From Aminipila luticellarii (GTDB taxonomy: Bacteria; Bacillota; Clostridia; Peptostreptococcales; Anaerovoracaceae): 64,000 nucleotides of DNA. This document shows, piece by piece, positions 45,595 to 55,315 of the stretch; the stretch's first letter is position 1, and every line of letters starts with the position of its first letter. The stretch is from positions 2,294,001 to 2,358,000 of the forward strand of contig NZ_CP035281.1 in NCBI RefSeq assembly GCF_004103735.1, written 5' to 3'. The notes under the pieces were generated by a model. That model saw only the letters and a program-made list of their open reading frames with translations, was not told the origin of the DNA and searched no databases. The position numbers were made by a program, and so were the translations under genes.

Positions 45595-46354
45595 TTATAT
45601 TACCCCCCGCCGCGATGACAACCAATGCATTCGATATTTTTTCATACAGCTCTTCATTGGACATTCCTGCTCTGTAAATCTGATGAAATACTCGCCCGTC
45701 TTTGATGAAAATAACTCGGCTGGCATGGCTTGCCGCTTTCGTGCTGTGCGTGACCATTAAAATGGTCTGCCCGCTTTTGTTAATATCCGAAAACAAGTCT
45801 AATAAATGATCAGAGGCTTTTGAATCCAAAGCTCCCGTAGGTTCGTCCGCCAAAATAAGCTGCGGGTTCGTAATCAAGGCTCGTGCAACAGCGGCACGCT
45901 GTTTCTGGCCTCCGGACACCTCATACGGGTATTTCTTCAGCAGCCCTGAAATCTCCAATTTATCTGCAATCGGCAAAATACGCTCCTGCATTTCCCGATA
46001 CGGCATTTTTGCCAAGACCAGCGGCAAAAAAATATTGTCCTCCAGAGAGAAGGTATCTAATAAATTGAAATCCTGAAACACAAATCCCAGGTTTGCTCTT
46101 CTGAATTCAGCGATATTGGCCTCTTTTATAACAGCAAGGCTCTTCCCGTTCAGCAGAACTTCTCCGCTGGTGGGTCGATCCAACGCCGCTAAAATGTTCA
46201 GTAAGGTGGTTTTACCTGATCCGGACTCCCCCATGATTGCTACATATTCTCCCCTTTCCACGGAGAAATTTACATCAGATAAAGCTTGTACCTGATTTCC
46301 TCCAAAGCGTGTGGAATATATTTTTTTTAAATTTTTCACTTCTAATAGTGCCAT
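45587..46354 (-). CDS. Bce-type ABC transporter ATPase
   Basis: A 255-residue ABC ATPase of the lipoprotein/antimicrobial-peptide exporter class, with Walker A GESGSGKTT, signature VSGGQKQRAAVARAL and Walker B LILADEPTGALD. The start at 46354 has GGGAGG upstream; the open frame begins five codons earlier. It partners the FtsX-family permease that overlaps its stop. A terminator and a possible new promoter lie between it and the histidine kinase gene. Confidence 0.94.
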   Translation of the reverse strand: MALLEVKNLKKIYSTRFGGNQVQALSDVNFSVERGEYVAIMGESGSGKTTLLNILAALDRPTSGEVLLNGKSLAVIKEANIAEFRRANLGFVFQDFNLLDTFSLEDNIFLPLVLAKMPYREMQERILPIADKLEISGLLKKYPYEVSGGQKQRAAVARALITNPQLILADEPTGALDSKASDHLLDLFSDINKSGQTILMVTHSTKAASHASRVIFIKDGRVFHQIYRAGMSNEELYEKISNALVVIAAGGNISE

Positions 46355-46373
46355 TTTTGTTCCTCCCATTTCT

Positions 46374-46402
46374 ATACTATCCCTTTTGTAATTTTATGAT
46401 AA
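46374..46402 (-). promoter_or_regulatory. Possible promoter of the Bce-type transporter genes
   Basis: Minus strand TTATCA, 17-bp spacer, TAGTAT, directly after the terminator of the kinase gene. Further upstream (46435-46465) lie TTACA-type half-sites in both orientations that recall BceR boxes. Confidence 0.4.
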
Positions 46403-46433
46403 TAAAAAAACGAAACCTCTGCCATAGATTTCG
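46403..46433 (-). terminator. Terminator between kinase and transporter genes
   Basis: Stem CGAAATC / GGTTTCG (imperfect) followed by T7 on the minus strand, 45 bp after the kinase stop. Confidence 0.65.
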
Positions 46434-46477
46434 CTTACAATTTTCCATGAAACCTTTCAATTTTGTAAGGTACCGTC

Positions 46478-47494
46478 TTATTCCGGATCCATTCTTTTCA
46501 TGTACAGCTCCAAAAAAACCTTGGTTCCTTTTCCTTCTTCCGATTCAATCCTTATCCTGTGGGATAGATTGTCCATCACTTTTTTACATAAATATAAGCC
46601 CAGCCCACTGGCCTTTTTATCCATACGGCCATTATATCCGGTAAAGCCCTGCTCAAAAACTCTCGGCAGATCCTCCCCGCTTATTCCGATCCCATTGTCC
46701 TCTATTACCAGTGTTTTCTCGGCATTCTGCGCCATGTAGATGTTAATCGTTCCCCTTTTGGTGTATTTCAATGCATTGGACAAAATCTGTTCCAGTACAA
46801 AGCTCAACCATTTCTCGTCTGTAAGCACGTTTACATTTATATCCTGCATTTGCAGGGTTATTTTATTATAGATAAATACAGTCGCATATTTTTTTACCGC
46901 CTGTTTTACGATCTTCCCCAGATCATATTCTGCCAGCACTAAATCAGAACTCATGCTACCCATTCTCAGGTATTGCAGAACCATTTCCACGTATTTTTCT
47001 ATTTTAAAAAGCTCCAATTTCATCTGAGTGGAGGTATCCCCTTTCTCTGCTTGGAGAATCAGGCTCATAGCCGTTATGGGCGTTTTGATCTGGTGCGCCC
47101 AAAGGGTATAATAATCTACCATATCCTTACTTTCCGCCAGAAAAGCAGATTCCTGTTTTTTCATCTCCGTAAACAGCTCCCTAAGCAGGTTTTGATAATC
47201 GGATTCCATTAAAGACGTGCATTCCGGCAGATTTTCCAGGTTAAAGGTAATCTGATTTTTTAATTCTGTCAGCCGAAGGTGCTTTTTGCAGGCCTTATAA
47301 AATGCATCTGCCATAAAAATAATTCCCAGAAAGGCACAGACTTCCGCACCGTAAAGCACTACCTCCGCCTGAACTGATTGCAGTATGAAGAGCACTCCGA
47401 AAATGCAGCAAAAAATCAAATATAAAATAACCCTTTTTATATTTTCTTTTACAAATCCTTTGGCAGCCATGCGTATTTCATACTTTGTATTCAT
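46478..47494 (-). CDS. Intramembrane-sensing histidine kinase (BceS-like)
   Basis: A 338-residue sensor kinase with two N-terminal membrane helices (about 18-60) and almost no outside loop, as in BceS kinases that detect through their ABC permease. The phosphoacceptor His is in WAHQIKTPITAM. The ATPase domain shows ISNALKYT, EDNGIGI and GLGLYLCKK. It overlaps the regulator gene by 4 bp. Confidence 0.93.
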   Translation of the reverse strand: MNTKYEIRMAAKGFVKENIKRVILYLIFCCIFGVLFILQSVQAEVVLYGAEVCAFLGIIFMADAFYKACKKHLRLTELKNQITFNLENLPECTSLMESDYQNLLRELFTEMKKQESAFLAESKDMVDYYTLWAHQIKTPITAMSLILQAEKGDTSTQMKLELFKIEKYVEMVLQYLRMGSMSSDLVLAEYDLGKIVKQAVKKYATVFIYNKITLQMQDINVNVLTDEKWLSFVLEQILSNALKYTKRGTINIYMAQNAEKTLVIEDNGIGISGEDLPRVFEQGFTGYNGRMDKKASGLGLYLCKKVMDNLSHRIRIESEEGKGTKVFLELYMKRMDPE

Positions 47495-48162
47495 TCAATC
47501 ATATACCCGATTCCTTTCTTGGTTTTGATATAATCCTCTAAGCCTATTTCCTCCAGCTTTTTTCTTAGTCTGGTAATATTTACAGTTAAAGTATTATCGT
47601 CAACAAAATTTTCATCCTCCCAAAGCCTTGTCATGAGGCAGTCTCTGGAAACAACCTTTCCCGCACTTTCAAAAAGCACCTGCAAAAGACGGAAATCATT
47701 TTTTGTCAGCTCTATTTTTTTATCTTCATGGCTTAATGTGGCATTCCCTAAGTTCAATACTGCACCATTATATTCAATTATATTCGCATGCCCCTGAAAA
47801 GAGTAAGTCCGCCTTATAATGGCCTGTATTTTAGCGGTCAATACATTCAAATCAAAAGGCTTGACGATAAAATCATCCCCTCCCATATTCATGGCCATAA
47901 CGATATTCAAATTATCTCCGGCAGAGGATACAAATACAATGGGAACGGATGAGATCTGGCGAATCTCTCTGCACCAGTGATATCCGTTAAAAAACGGCAA
48001 GGTCACATCCATCAATATAAGCTGCGGTTCATAAGAGGTAAACTCAGCGAGTACTTCCTTGAAATTTTCTATATACCTTACCTCAAAGCCCCAATTGCTC
48101 AAATGTTCTTGCACCGACCTTGCTATAACAAAGTCGTCCTCTATAATCAATACCCTGTACAT
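47491..48162 (-). CDS. OmpR-family response regulator (BceR-like)
   Basis: A 223-residue regulator with an N-terminal receiver (acidic pair EDD at about 8-10, phosphoacceptor in LILMDVTLPF, Lys in IVKPFD) and a C-terminal winged helix for DNA binding (ENFVDDNTLTVNITRLRKKL). It pairs with the kinase whose start overlaps its stop. The gene before it, a DMT transporter, is only 15 bp away on the same strand, so the regulator may be transcribed from that gene's promoter. Confidence 0.95.
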   Translation of the reverse strand: MYRVLIIEDDFVIARSVQEHLSNWGFEVRYIENFKEVLAEFTSYEPQLILMDVTLPFFNGYHWCREIRQISSVPIVFVSSAGDNLNIVMAMNMGGDDFIVKPFDLNVLTAKIQAIIRRTYSFQGHANIIEYNGAVLNLGNATLSHEDKKIELTKNDFRLLQVLFESAGKVVSRDCLMTRLWEDENFVDDNTLTVNITRLRKKLEEIGLEDYIKTKKGIGYMIE

Positions 48163-48177
48163 ACATCCTCCCCCAAC

Positions 48178-49131
48178 TTACTCTACGTCTTTTGCATCAA
48201 CAGATATTTTATTCGCCATATAGATTCCTGCTATAACCAAAATAATTCCTGCACCTTGCAGCATATTCAAATTTTCTCCCAAAATAAATACTCCGCACAG
48301 GACCGTCAGGACCGTGGTGACGCTGGCAAAAGTAGTGGTCCTCGTGGCACCTATATATTTTATGGAAGCATTCATACAGCAAAAAGAAATGACGGAACAG
48401 CCTATTCCTAAATATAAGGTTGTCAGCATAAATTGCAGATTATGTACAGGAAGTGTCAGCCAGATTCTTACTGTCCCATCAGCAATATGCTCCGCGGCAG
48501 CTGCCAGATCAAACGCCAGTGCTCCCATAACGGCCATTATATATGTTTTTTCTATGCTGCTGTATTCCGCCGCCTTGTCTGACAGAATTGAAAATATTGC
48601 CGCCGAAAAAACGGCTAAGACAAGTGCTGAATAACCGATCATGCTAAACGACACCCCTACTCCTTTGCAGGCCACCATTAATACGATACCCGCTACGGAA
48701 ATCACTACACCCCCTATCTGCAATTTGCTGGGAACCGTTTTTAAAAAATAAATGGATAAAATCAACGTGACAATTGGAATCATGGCTATGAATATCCCGC
48801 TTTCAGATGCGGTCGTAAACTTAATCCCCACGGTTTCCCCTATAAAATATAAAATCGGCTGAAAAACAGCTAACAGGACTAACGGCTTTATATTTTTACC
48901 TTTTAAGTGAATCGGAAAAATTTTCATTGCAATCAATAAGGTCATCGCGACCATTCCTGTTGTAAACCGCCAGCTGAGCAGAGTCAATGGAGAAAAATCG
49001 GCCGTGATCTGTTTTGTTAGAATTACGCTGAATCCCCATATTATCTGTGCACATAATGAAAATGTAATCCCTTTAATAGAATTACTCTTTTCTAATTTCT
49101 TCAAGTCCTCTTGTTCACACATTCCAGTCAC
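48178..49131 (-). CDS. EamA-family (DMT) transporter
   Basis: A 317-residue membrane protein with ten helices in two EamA repeats, a family of metabolite and drug exporters. It lies just upstream of the Bce-like regulator and kinase genes, so it might be part of the same stress response, though such a link is not standard. The start is probably the GTG at 49131 behind AAAGGTG, or the ATG at 49122. The 250-bp spacer to the racemase gene holds both divergent promoters but no clear site was fixed. Confidence 0.88.
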   Translation of the reverse strand: MTGMCEQEDLKKLEKSNSIKGITFSLCAQIIWGFSVILTKQITADFSPLTLLSWRFTTGMVAMTLLIAMKIFPIHLKGKNIKPLVLLAVFQPILYFIGETVGIKFTTASESGIFIAMIPIVTLILSIYFLKTVPSKLQIGGVVISVAGIVLMVACKGVGVSFSMIGYSALVLAVFSAAIFSILSDKAAEYSSIEKTYIMAVMGALAFDLAAAAEHIADGTVRIWLTLPVHNLQFMLTTLYLGIGCSVISFCCMNASIKYIGATRTTTFASVTTVLTVLCGVFILGENLNMLQGAGIILVIAGIYMANKISVDAKDVE

Positions 49132-49384
49132 ACTGACACCTTTCGCATATATTGGATTTAACTGTTGTAATTACTCTATATCCAAAGAAAACAAGTGTCA
49201 AGCAAAGAGATTGACATTTAAGGAAAATCTAATAAATTCAATAAACTATGCAAAAATTATCCTATAAATCTGCTTTTATTGGAAAAAAGAATATGGTATG
49301 ATTGTTTTAATAAATTGCTCCTTATTCGTAAGGGACAATGAATGTTTCTGCTGATATTTTATAAAAGAATAGGAGGAATTTTAA

Positions 49385-50482
49385 ATGAATGCAAACGGAG
49401 CAAGATATCCTCAACTGGAGGTAGATTTAAAAAAATTCAGGCACAATATTGATTCCATGGTCAAACTGTGTCAGGAACAAGGCATTGAGGTGGCCGGTGT
49501 TATAAAGGGGTTTCATGCCATACCGGAAATGGTAAAGGAATTTGACAACTCAAATTGTAAATATATCGCCACTTCACGAATGGAGCAGATTATAGATTCC
49601 AAGGAAATAGGCTGTAAAAAACCGTTTTTCCTGATCCGTATTCCAATGCTCAGTGAAATTGAAGACCTTGTAAAATATGCAGAATACAGCTTGAACAGTG
49701 AACAGGTTGTACTGGATCAGATTAATACGGAGTGCCGGAAGCAGGGCAAGCGGCACGGAGTAGTTCTTATGGCCGATTTAGGTGATTTAAGAGAAGGCTT
49801 CTGGAATGTGGAAGAAATGGTCAAAACAGCAAATTATGTAGAAACCCAGTTAGAAAATGTTGACTTGATGGGTATAGGGACAAATCTGGGATGCTATGGT
49901 TCCATAAAAGCCACCCCTGAAAAAATGAACGACTTGATTGCCATCGCCGAAAAAATTGAAGCGGTCATCGGAAGAAAGCTGGAAATTATCTCCGGAGGTG
50001 CTACCACTTCTGCCCCTATGGTATTCGATAAAACCATGCCAAAGAGGATCAATCATCTGAGAATAGGGGAAGGCATCATACTCGCTCACGACTATGAAGC
50101 ACTTTTTGGTGTAAAAGCAGATTTCTTGAATCAGGACGTATTTACTTTAAAAGCAGAGGTCGTAGAGGTAAAGGATAAACCGAGCTATCCGGTAGGAGAG
50201 TTGTCCTTTGATGCATTCGGCCATGCCCAGACTTACGTGGACAGAGGAATCCGTAGAAGAGCGCTTGTCGCTTTAGGAAAAGTAGATTTTGGAGATCCGG
50301 ATATGCTGATCCCTCGAAACGACAAACTCGAAATCTTAGGAGCCAGCAGTGACCATCTGATTCTTGATATTGAAAACTGCAAGGATGAGATACACGTAGG
50401 AGACATCATTGAATTCGATCTTTGCTACGCCACCATGGTATATGCCACAAGCTCTAAGAATATCCATATCGTCACGAAATAA
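49385..50482 (+). CDS. PLP-dependent alanine/ornithine racemase-family enzyme
   Basis: A 365-residue fold-type III PLP enzyme of the alanine racemase N-terminal family that includes clostridial ornithine racemase. The PLP lysine is in GVIKGFHAIPE (about residue 42). Barrel landmarks include MADLGDLREGFW, GIGTNLGCYG and ISGGATTS, and the C-terminal beta domain is present. L- to D-ornithine interconversion would fit amino acid fermentation, but no ornithine aminomutase or other pathway gene is nearby, so alanine or another amino acid is possible. An AGGAGG site lies upstream of the ATG. Confidence 0.88.
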   Translation: MNANGARYPQLEVDLKKFRHNIDSMVKLCQEQGIEVAGVIKGFHAIPEMVKEFDNSNCKYIATSRMEQIIDSKEIGCKKPFFLIRIPMLSEIEDLVKYAEYSLNSEQVVLDQINTECRKQGKRHGVVLMADLGDLREGFWNVEEMVKTANYVETQLENVDLMGIGTNLGCYGSIKATPEKMNDLIAIAEKIEAVIGRKLEIISGGATTSAPMVFDKTMPKRINHLRIGEGIILAHDYEALFGVKADFLNQDVFTLKAEVVEVKDKPSYPVGELSFDAFGHAQTYVDRGIRRRALVALGKVDFGDPDMLIPRNDKLEILGASSDHLILDIENCKDEIHVGDIIEFDLCYATMVYATSSKNIHIVTK

Positions 50483-50514
50483 TAAAAATAATGGGAGCAT
50501 AAAAACTTCCCATC

Positions 50515-50558
50515 AAAAAACTCTGGCTTGACTTTCTATCAACTCCAGAGTTTTTTAT
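50515..50558. terminator. Bidirectional terminator between racemase and acyl-CoA synthetase genes
   Basis: Perfect stem AAAAAACTCTGG / CCAGAGTTTTTT with an 18-base loop; it suits both convergent genes. Confidence 0.88.
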
Positions 50559-50573
50559 TATATCTTCTTATTT

Positions 50574-52337
50574 TTATTGCTTGTTAGCCTCCACAAAGCG
50601 TTTGATTTTTTTTGAAGTGTTTTTCTCAAATTCTTCTTTACGAAGGACGATCCGTTTGATCTTTTTAAAATAAGGCGATGTCTCGTTTATTTTATCCACC
50701 TCATTCCAGAGAAGCTCTTCTACCATGTCATCCGTATATCCTTCGCCCAGACACTGAGTCACCTCTTCTTCATCCACTCGAATGGATGCCGCAATAATCG
50801 TATCCGTGCCATCCTCGGATTCCTTATCATACACCAGAGATTCCAATACATACGGAATATTGCTCAAATAATATTCCAGCTCTTCCGGATACACATTTTT
50901 ACCGTTCTTAGTAATGATTACGTTTTTCTTTCTGCCCGTTATATAAGCATATCCTTCGGAGTCCATGTACCCCAGATCTCCCGTATGGAACCATCCGTCT
51001 TTGAGAACCTCGGCAGTGGCCTGCGGCATGTTATAATATCCCAGCATGACATTGCCGCCTTTCAGGCAGATCTCACCGATTTCCTCTTCATTGAGGTCTA
51101 CCACCTTCATATCAAAATTAGGCAGAGCTCTCCCAATGGAAGCCGATTTAGCCGCCTTGTCCGGATTCAGCGCACCGATCGGAGCACATTCCGTCAGTCC
51201 GTAGCCTTGCAGGGCCATGATTCCAAAGTCTCTTATTCCATCGAGGATTTCAGGATTAATAGCCGCCCCTCCGCAGATCATGAGCCGCATCCTGCCTCCG
51301 AAAACTTCCCTTATGTCCTTTAAAAAGAGAGTTCCTAAATCCAAGCCCATCTTTTTGGTTGCCCGATTGATCTTAATGATCCTTCTTAACAGGGATTCCT
51401 TCCCCTGTTTTCTGACGTTCTGCCATATTTTCCGATATAGGTTCTCAAATAAAATAGGCACGCCTAAGAACACCGTCGGCTTTATCTCGGACAGATTCTT
51501 GGTAATGTATTTCAGCCCCTCGCAGTAAGCAATAGCCGCCCCCTTATACAGCGGAAGTAAAAATCCGCAGGTACATTCATACGTGTGGTGAACAGGCAGT
51601 ACGGAAAAGAAAATATCTTCCGATCGGATTTCCAGTACGGTAGGCGCAGACATCAGATCATCTGCTATATTCCGGTGGCACAGCATAACTCCCTTCGACA
51701 CCCCTGTTGTACCGGAGGTAAATAATAAAATGCTCAGCTTTTCCGGGTCAATCTGCGCACTGGTAAACTCCTCATTTCCTTGTCGGATGGCTTCTTGTCC
51801 CTCTTCTACGAGCTGTCTGAAAGAAAGTGCGCCGCTTCGGACGTTTTCTTTTCCAAAAGTCACCACCATCTTGAGTATCGTCTCTCCGCTGGCCTGCATT
51901 TCCTTAAAAATCTTGCCAAATTTAGCATCACAAAGCACACAGCTTACCTCGGCATTGACCACCAGCTGCATCAGCTCATTGGCATTGAGTTCTTTGTCCA
52001 AAGGCACCACGGTTCCGGTTCCGCAGACAGCTGCCAAATAGGAGATCGCCCATTCATAACCGTTTTCTCCGATGACTGCAATCCGTTTATCCTTGAACCC
52101 TCTTGCGATTAGTGCTGTGCCCAGCGCATTCACATCGGTCAGAGTCTTTGCATAAGTAATGCTTTCATAATCTCCGCCCTTAACCTTCTTGACCCAAAAC
52201 GCCGTATTTTCCTTATACAGTTCAACGCTTGAATTCAGCATCTGCTTGATGTCACTGATAGGCCGGCTTTTCTTATATCGGATATGGGGATCTTTATTCT
52301 CATTTATATTCTTTATAAATTCTTCAGCGTGCAGCAT
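50574..52337 (-). CDS. Long-chain acyl-CoA synthetase-like AMP-forming ligase
   Basis: A 587-residue adenylate-forming enzyme that activates carboxylic acids to acyl-CoA by way of acyl-AMP. The P-loop-like motif is LLFTSGTTGVSKGVML (about residue 205), with GYGLTECAP and the hinge GWFHTGDLGYMDSEGY, then KNGKNVYPEE near the C-terminus. It is a paralogue of the next gene upstream, from which it is separated by only 8 bp, so both are in one operon. Chain-length preference cannot be read from the sequence. Confidence 0.92.
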   Translation of the reverse strand: MLHAEEFIKNINENKDPHIRYKKSRPISDIKQMLNSSVELYKENTAFWVKKVKGGDYESITYAKTLTDVNALGTALIARGFKDKRIAVIGENGYEWAISYLAAVCGTGTVVPLDKELNANELMQLVVNAEVSCVLCDAKFGKIFKEMQASGETILKMVVTFGKENVRSGALSFRQLVEEGQEAIRQGNEEFTSAQIDPEKLSILLFTSGTTGVSKGVMLCHRNIADDLMSAPTVLEIRSEDIFFSVLPVHHTYECTCGFLLPLYKGAAIAYCEGLKYITKNLSEIKPTVFLGVPILFENLYRKIWQNVRKQGKESLLRRIIKINRATKKMGLDLGTLFLKDIREVFGGRMRLMICGGAAINPEILDGIRDFGIMALQGYGLTECAPIGALNPDKAAKSASIGRALPNFDMKVVDLNEEEIGEICLKGGNVMLGYYNMPQATAEVLKDGWFHTGDLGYMDSEGYAYITGRKKNVIITKNGKNVYPEELEYYLSNIPYVLESLVYDKESEDGTDTIIAASIRVDEEEVTQCLGEGYTDDMVEELLWNEVDKINETSPYFKKIKRIVLRKEEFEKNTSKKIKRFVEANKQ

Positions 52338-52345
52338 CTTAGCTC

Positions 52346-54076
52346 CTATTCTTCTATATTGGATTGATTAAATCTCTTAATCTTTCTGGTAGTCGTCTTT
52401 TCAAATTCATTCTCCCGTATACCAAAGCGTTTCACCCTTTTATACAAAGGCATCTGTTCGTTCAGCCTGTCTATTTCCTGTTTCACAAACTTTCTCAGAT
52501 CCCCCGTAGAAAGTTCTCCGGCGGCTTCTTTTATTGCCTCTCTATCCAGATAAACTTCCGCTTTTACCACAGTATCCCCCGATTTTTCGTCCAGAATACC
52601 ATGTACTAAAGCCTCTTCAATAAATTCACTTTGCGTTAAATAAAATTCTACTTCCTCCGGGAAAATATTCTTTCCGTTTTTCGTAACGATTACACTCTTT
52701 TTTCTTCCGCAAACGTACAGGAATCCATCCTTATCAAAATATCCGTAATCTCCGGTATGAAGCCAGCCGTCTATAAGGACTTGCTCGGTTTCTTCCGGAT
52801 TGTTATAGTATCCGATCATAACGGAGTCACCTCTGCAAATAATTTCACCGACTCCAGTTTTATCCGCATCAATAATTTTAATCTCTGTGCCCGGCATAGG
52901 AAGTCCCACAGCTGCCGGCTTACTGTACCGATCTTTATTAACAGCTATGATGGGGGCGTTTTCCGTCATTCCGTATCCTTGGATCATTGGAATGCCTAAT
53001 GCCTGAAAATTTTCTATAACACTTGGGTCAATAGCAGCACCGCCCGCTATAAATAAGTTCATATGATTTCCCATAGCATTATGTACATCTTTAAACATCT
53101 TTTTTACAATTTTGGGATGATTATAAAGCTTCAGCGTTTTGGATACGGCCATCATTTTCTTCATAGCGGACAGCTTTCCGGAAGCCTGAGCCTGTTTGAG
53201 AATTTTTTTATACATAGACTCAAACACTAAAGGCACCCCCAGCATAACCCCTGCCGGCGCTTCCTGCATATTTTTCAAAATATGTTTCAGCCCTTCGCAA
53301 ATAGCGACCGTCATTCCCTGATAGATTCCCGTAAAGATATGGCAGGTCAGCTCATAGGAATGGTGCATCGGCAGAACGGAAAGCCCAAAGTCCTCGTAAG
53401 GAATGGATACATACTTAGACATATTATACACATTAGCACTTATGTTCTTATGGGAAAGCATGACCCCTTTTGCCAGTCCTGTCGTCCCCGATGTGAACAG
53501 AAGAGAGCACATAGCCTCCCGATCGATTTCGGCATCTATAAAGCTTCGATCTCCCTGTGCGATCAGCTGGCATCCCTGCTCAATCAAGTCATCCAGATTA
53601 TATACGCCGGATTCCTCGGCTTTCTCCATGCATATTCTGTAGGAAATTGGCTGAGCCAGCAAGGTCATGGTATCTGCCATAATTTTTTCCATCTTCTTGG
53701 AATAAACGATGGTGCTCACTTCCGCCCTTTCAATCAAATTAGCCATTTCCCGAGGCGGCAGTTCTCTGTCCAGCGGCACGATAACACCTGTACCGTTTGT
53801 GGCGGCCAGATAAGTTACAATCCATTTGTAGCTGTTTTCTCCAACCACTGCGATCTTCTTTCCCTTAAGACCCATCTCAATAAACTTTGTGCCCAGCGCA
53901 TCAATATCTTCTTTAAATTTTCTATATTTTATAGGGGTATATTCTCCGCCCGGAATCTGTTTGACCAGATACGCATCCTTTTCAGAAAACAGTTCCGCAC
54001 TGGAATCGACCATATCTTTTAAATCGCTTATTTCTCTAAACTCATATAAAACATCTTTATATTTTTTATCGTTCAT
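52346..54076 (-). CDS. Long-chain acyl-CoA synthetase-like AMP-forming ligase (paralogue)
   Basis: A 576-residue adenylate-forming enzyme, with LLFTSGTTGLAKGVML, GYGMTENAP, GWLHTGDYGYFDKDGF and KNGKNIFPEE in the same order as its neighbour. The two are clearly a tandem duplication that has diverged well. It starts behind an AGGGGG site at 54076 and is the first gene of the pair. Different acyl substrates or different conditions of use are likely. Confidence 0.92.
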   Translation of the reverse strand: MNDKKYKDVLYEFREISDLKDMVDSSAELFSEKDAYLVKQIPGGEYTPIKYRKFKEDIDALGTKFIEMGLKGKKIAVVGENSYKWIVTYLAATNGTGVIVPLDRELPPREMANLIERAEVSTIVYSKKMEKIMADTMTLLAQPISYRICMEKAEESGVYNLDDLIEQGCQLIAQGDRSFIDAEIDREAMCSLLFTSGTTGLAKGVMLSHKNISANVYNMSKYVSIPYEDFGLSVLPMHHSYELTCHIFTGIYQGMTVAICEGLKHILKNMQEAPAGVMLGVPLVFESMYKKILKQAQASGKLSAMKKMMAVSKTLKLYNHPKIVKKMFKDVHNAMGNHMNLFIAGGAAIDPSVIENFQALGIPMIQGYGMTENAPIIAVNKDRYSKPAAVGLPMPGTEIKIIDADKTGVGEIICRGDSVMIGYYNNPEETEQVLIDGWLHTGDYGYFDKDGFLYVCGRKKSVIVTKNGKNIFPEEVEFYLTQSEFIEEALVHGILDEKSGDTVVKAEVYLDREAIKEAAGELSTGDLRKFVKQEIDRLNEQMPLYKRVKRFGIRENEFEKTTTRKIKRFNQSNIEE

Positions 54077-54286
54077 TACGTCCCCCTACTTAGTCAAAAG
54101 CATCTTTTCTAATATGTTTGAAGCCTGTTTTACTACCTCTTACATTTTTTCCCTTTCAAACACATCTATCCTACAATTGTATCATATTTTTTATTGGGTT
54201 ACTATTTTTTTATTATGTCGAATATTTTATATTGTGTCCAGTTTCAAAGAAAAGAATAAAAAGTCTTTGGATCGATCCAAGTACTG

Positions 54287-54331
54287 AAAAAATCCATATA
54301 CCAGAGTATGCTCCATCTGATATATGGATTT
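54287..54331 (-). terminator. Terminator of the MATE/EamA operon
   Basis: Arms AAATCCATATATCAG and CTGGTATATGGATTT (one mismatch) followed by T6 on the minus strand, about 30 bp after the EamA stop. The 200-bp stretch towards 54077 carries the upstream region of the acyl-CoA synthetase genes. Confidence 0.8.
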
Positions 54332-54362
54332 GAAATATCTTAGTTCCTGCGCTTACCTTCCC

Positions 54363-55283
54363 TTATGCAGAGTCCAGCTTTTTCTGTTCTTCTGCTTCTT
54401 GAAGTCTGCTGACCTGGTCATTCCATATGCACCACAAAGTAATGGCAGTGATGACAATAACCGCCCCAATCAAAGCAAAAAATCCCGGTGCTTCTCCATT
54501 AAACAAAAACACCCACACTGGATTCAGAAGCGGCTCGATCGCCCCAATTAAGTTGCACGACAAAGCGGATCCATTTTTCATAGCCAATCCAAACAGCACA
54601 TAGGGAATGCCCAACTGAAATATTCCCAAGGCAAGAATGCTGAATAGAGCCGGGGTGGTTATAGCTGTCTCCGTAAAAATCAATGCCGGCATTCCAATCA
54701 CCGCCGTAAAGATCTGGCCTAAGAAAATTCCAGTCATGCGCGTCTCCTCATCCACCTCGCCTACAATCAGATAGGAACACGCCACCATCAGCCCGGTAAA
54801 CATGCCAAAACCATTTCCAAGCATCCCCCCCGGTGTCAAATGGTCCAAAAAGAATAAAGAGATCCCCGCCAGGGTGGCTGTGACCGTAATCAAATCTCCC
54901 CTCCTGCATTTTTTGTGCAGAAAAACAGCAGATAAGATCAAAATAAATACCGGTGACGTGAATTGAAGAACAATAGCATTCGCTGCGGTAGTCAATTTAT
55001 TGGCAATAACAAAGCTCAAAAAAACACCGCTTAAAAAAGCTCCTGACACAAATGCCTGTTTCACAAATTTCATCTGAATTTTTTTATGACGGATATATGT
55101 ATATACAATAATGGCTGCAATCAGGCTGCGAGCCCCGGCAATAGCAAAGGCATTCCACGGAAGCAGCTTAATAAAAATCCCCCCGATGCTCCATAGGGCG
55201 GCACATACCGCCATGTAAAAAATGGATTGTCTCCGTTCTGCTTTTGTCGGTGCCGGCTTCGGTGCCGACGATGTTGTTTCCAT
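54363..55283 (-). CDS. EamA-family (DMT) transporter
   Basis: A 306-residue ten-helix exporter-type protein of the drug/metabolite family, made of two EamA repeats. The N-terminus is Pro/Ala/Lys-rich (SSAPKPAPTKAERR) before the first helix. The ATG at 55283 has GGAGG 10 bases upstream; an alternative start is at 55310. It follows the MATE gene by about 30 bp and is probably cotranscribed with it. Confidence 0.87.
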   Translation of the reverse strand: METTSSAPKPAPTKAERRQSIFYMAVCAALWSIGGIFIKLLPWNAFAIAGARSLIAAIIVYTYIRHKKIQMKFVKQAFVSGAFLSGVFLSFVIANKLTTAANAIVLQFTSPVFILILSAVFLHKKCRRGDLITVTATLAGISLFFLDHLTPGGMLGNGFGMFTGLMVACSYLIVGEVDEETRMTGIFLGQIFTAVIGMPALIFTETAITTPALFSILALGIFQLGIPYVLFGLAMKNGSALSCNLIGAIEPLLNPVWVFLFNGEAPGFFALIGAVIVITAITLWCIWNDQVSRLQEAEEQKKLDSA

Positions 55284-55315
55284 ATTAAAAATGCCTCCGT
55301 TCCTCTTCATGTTTC

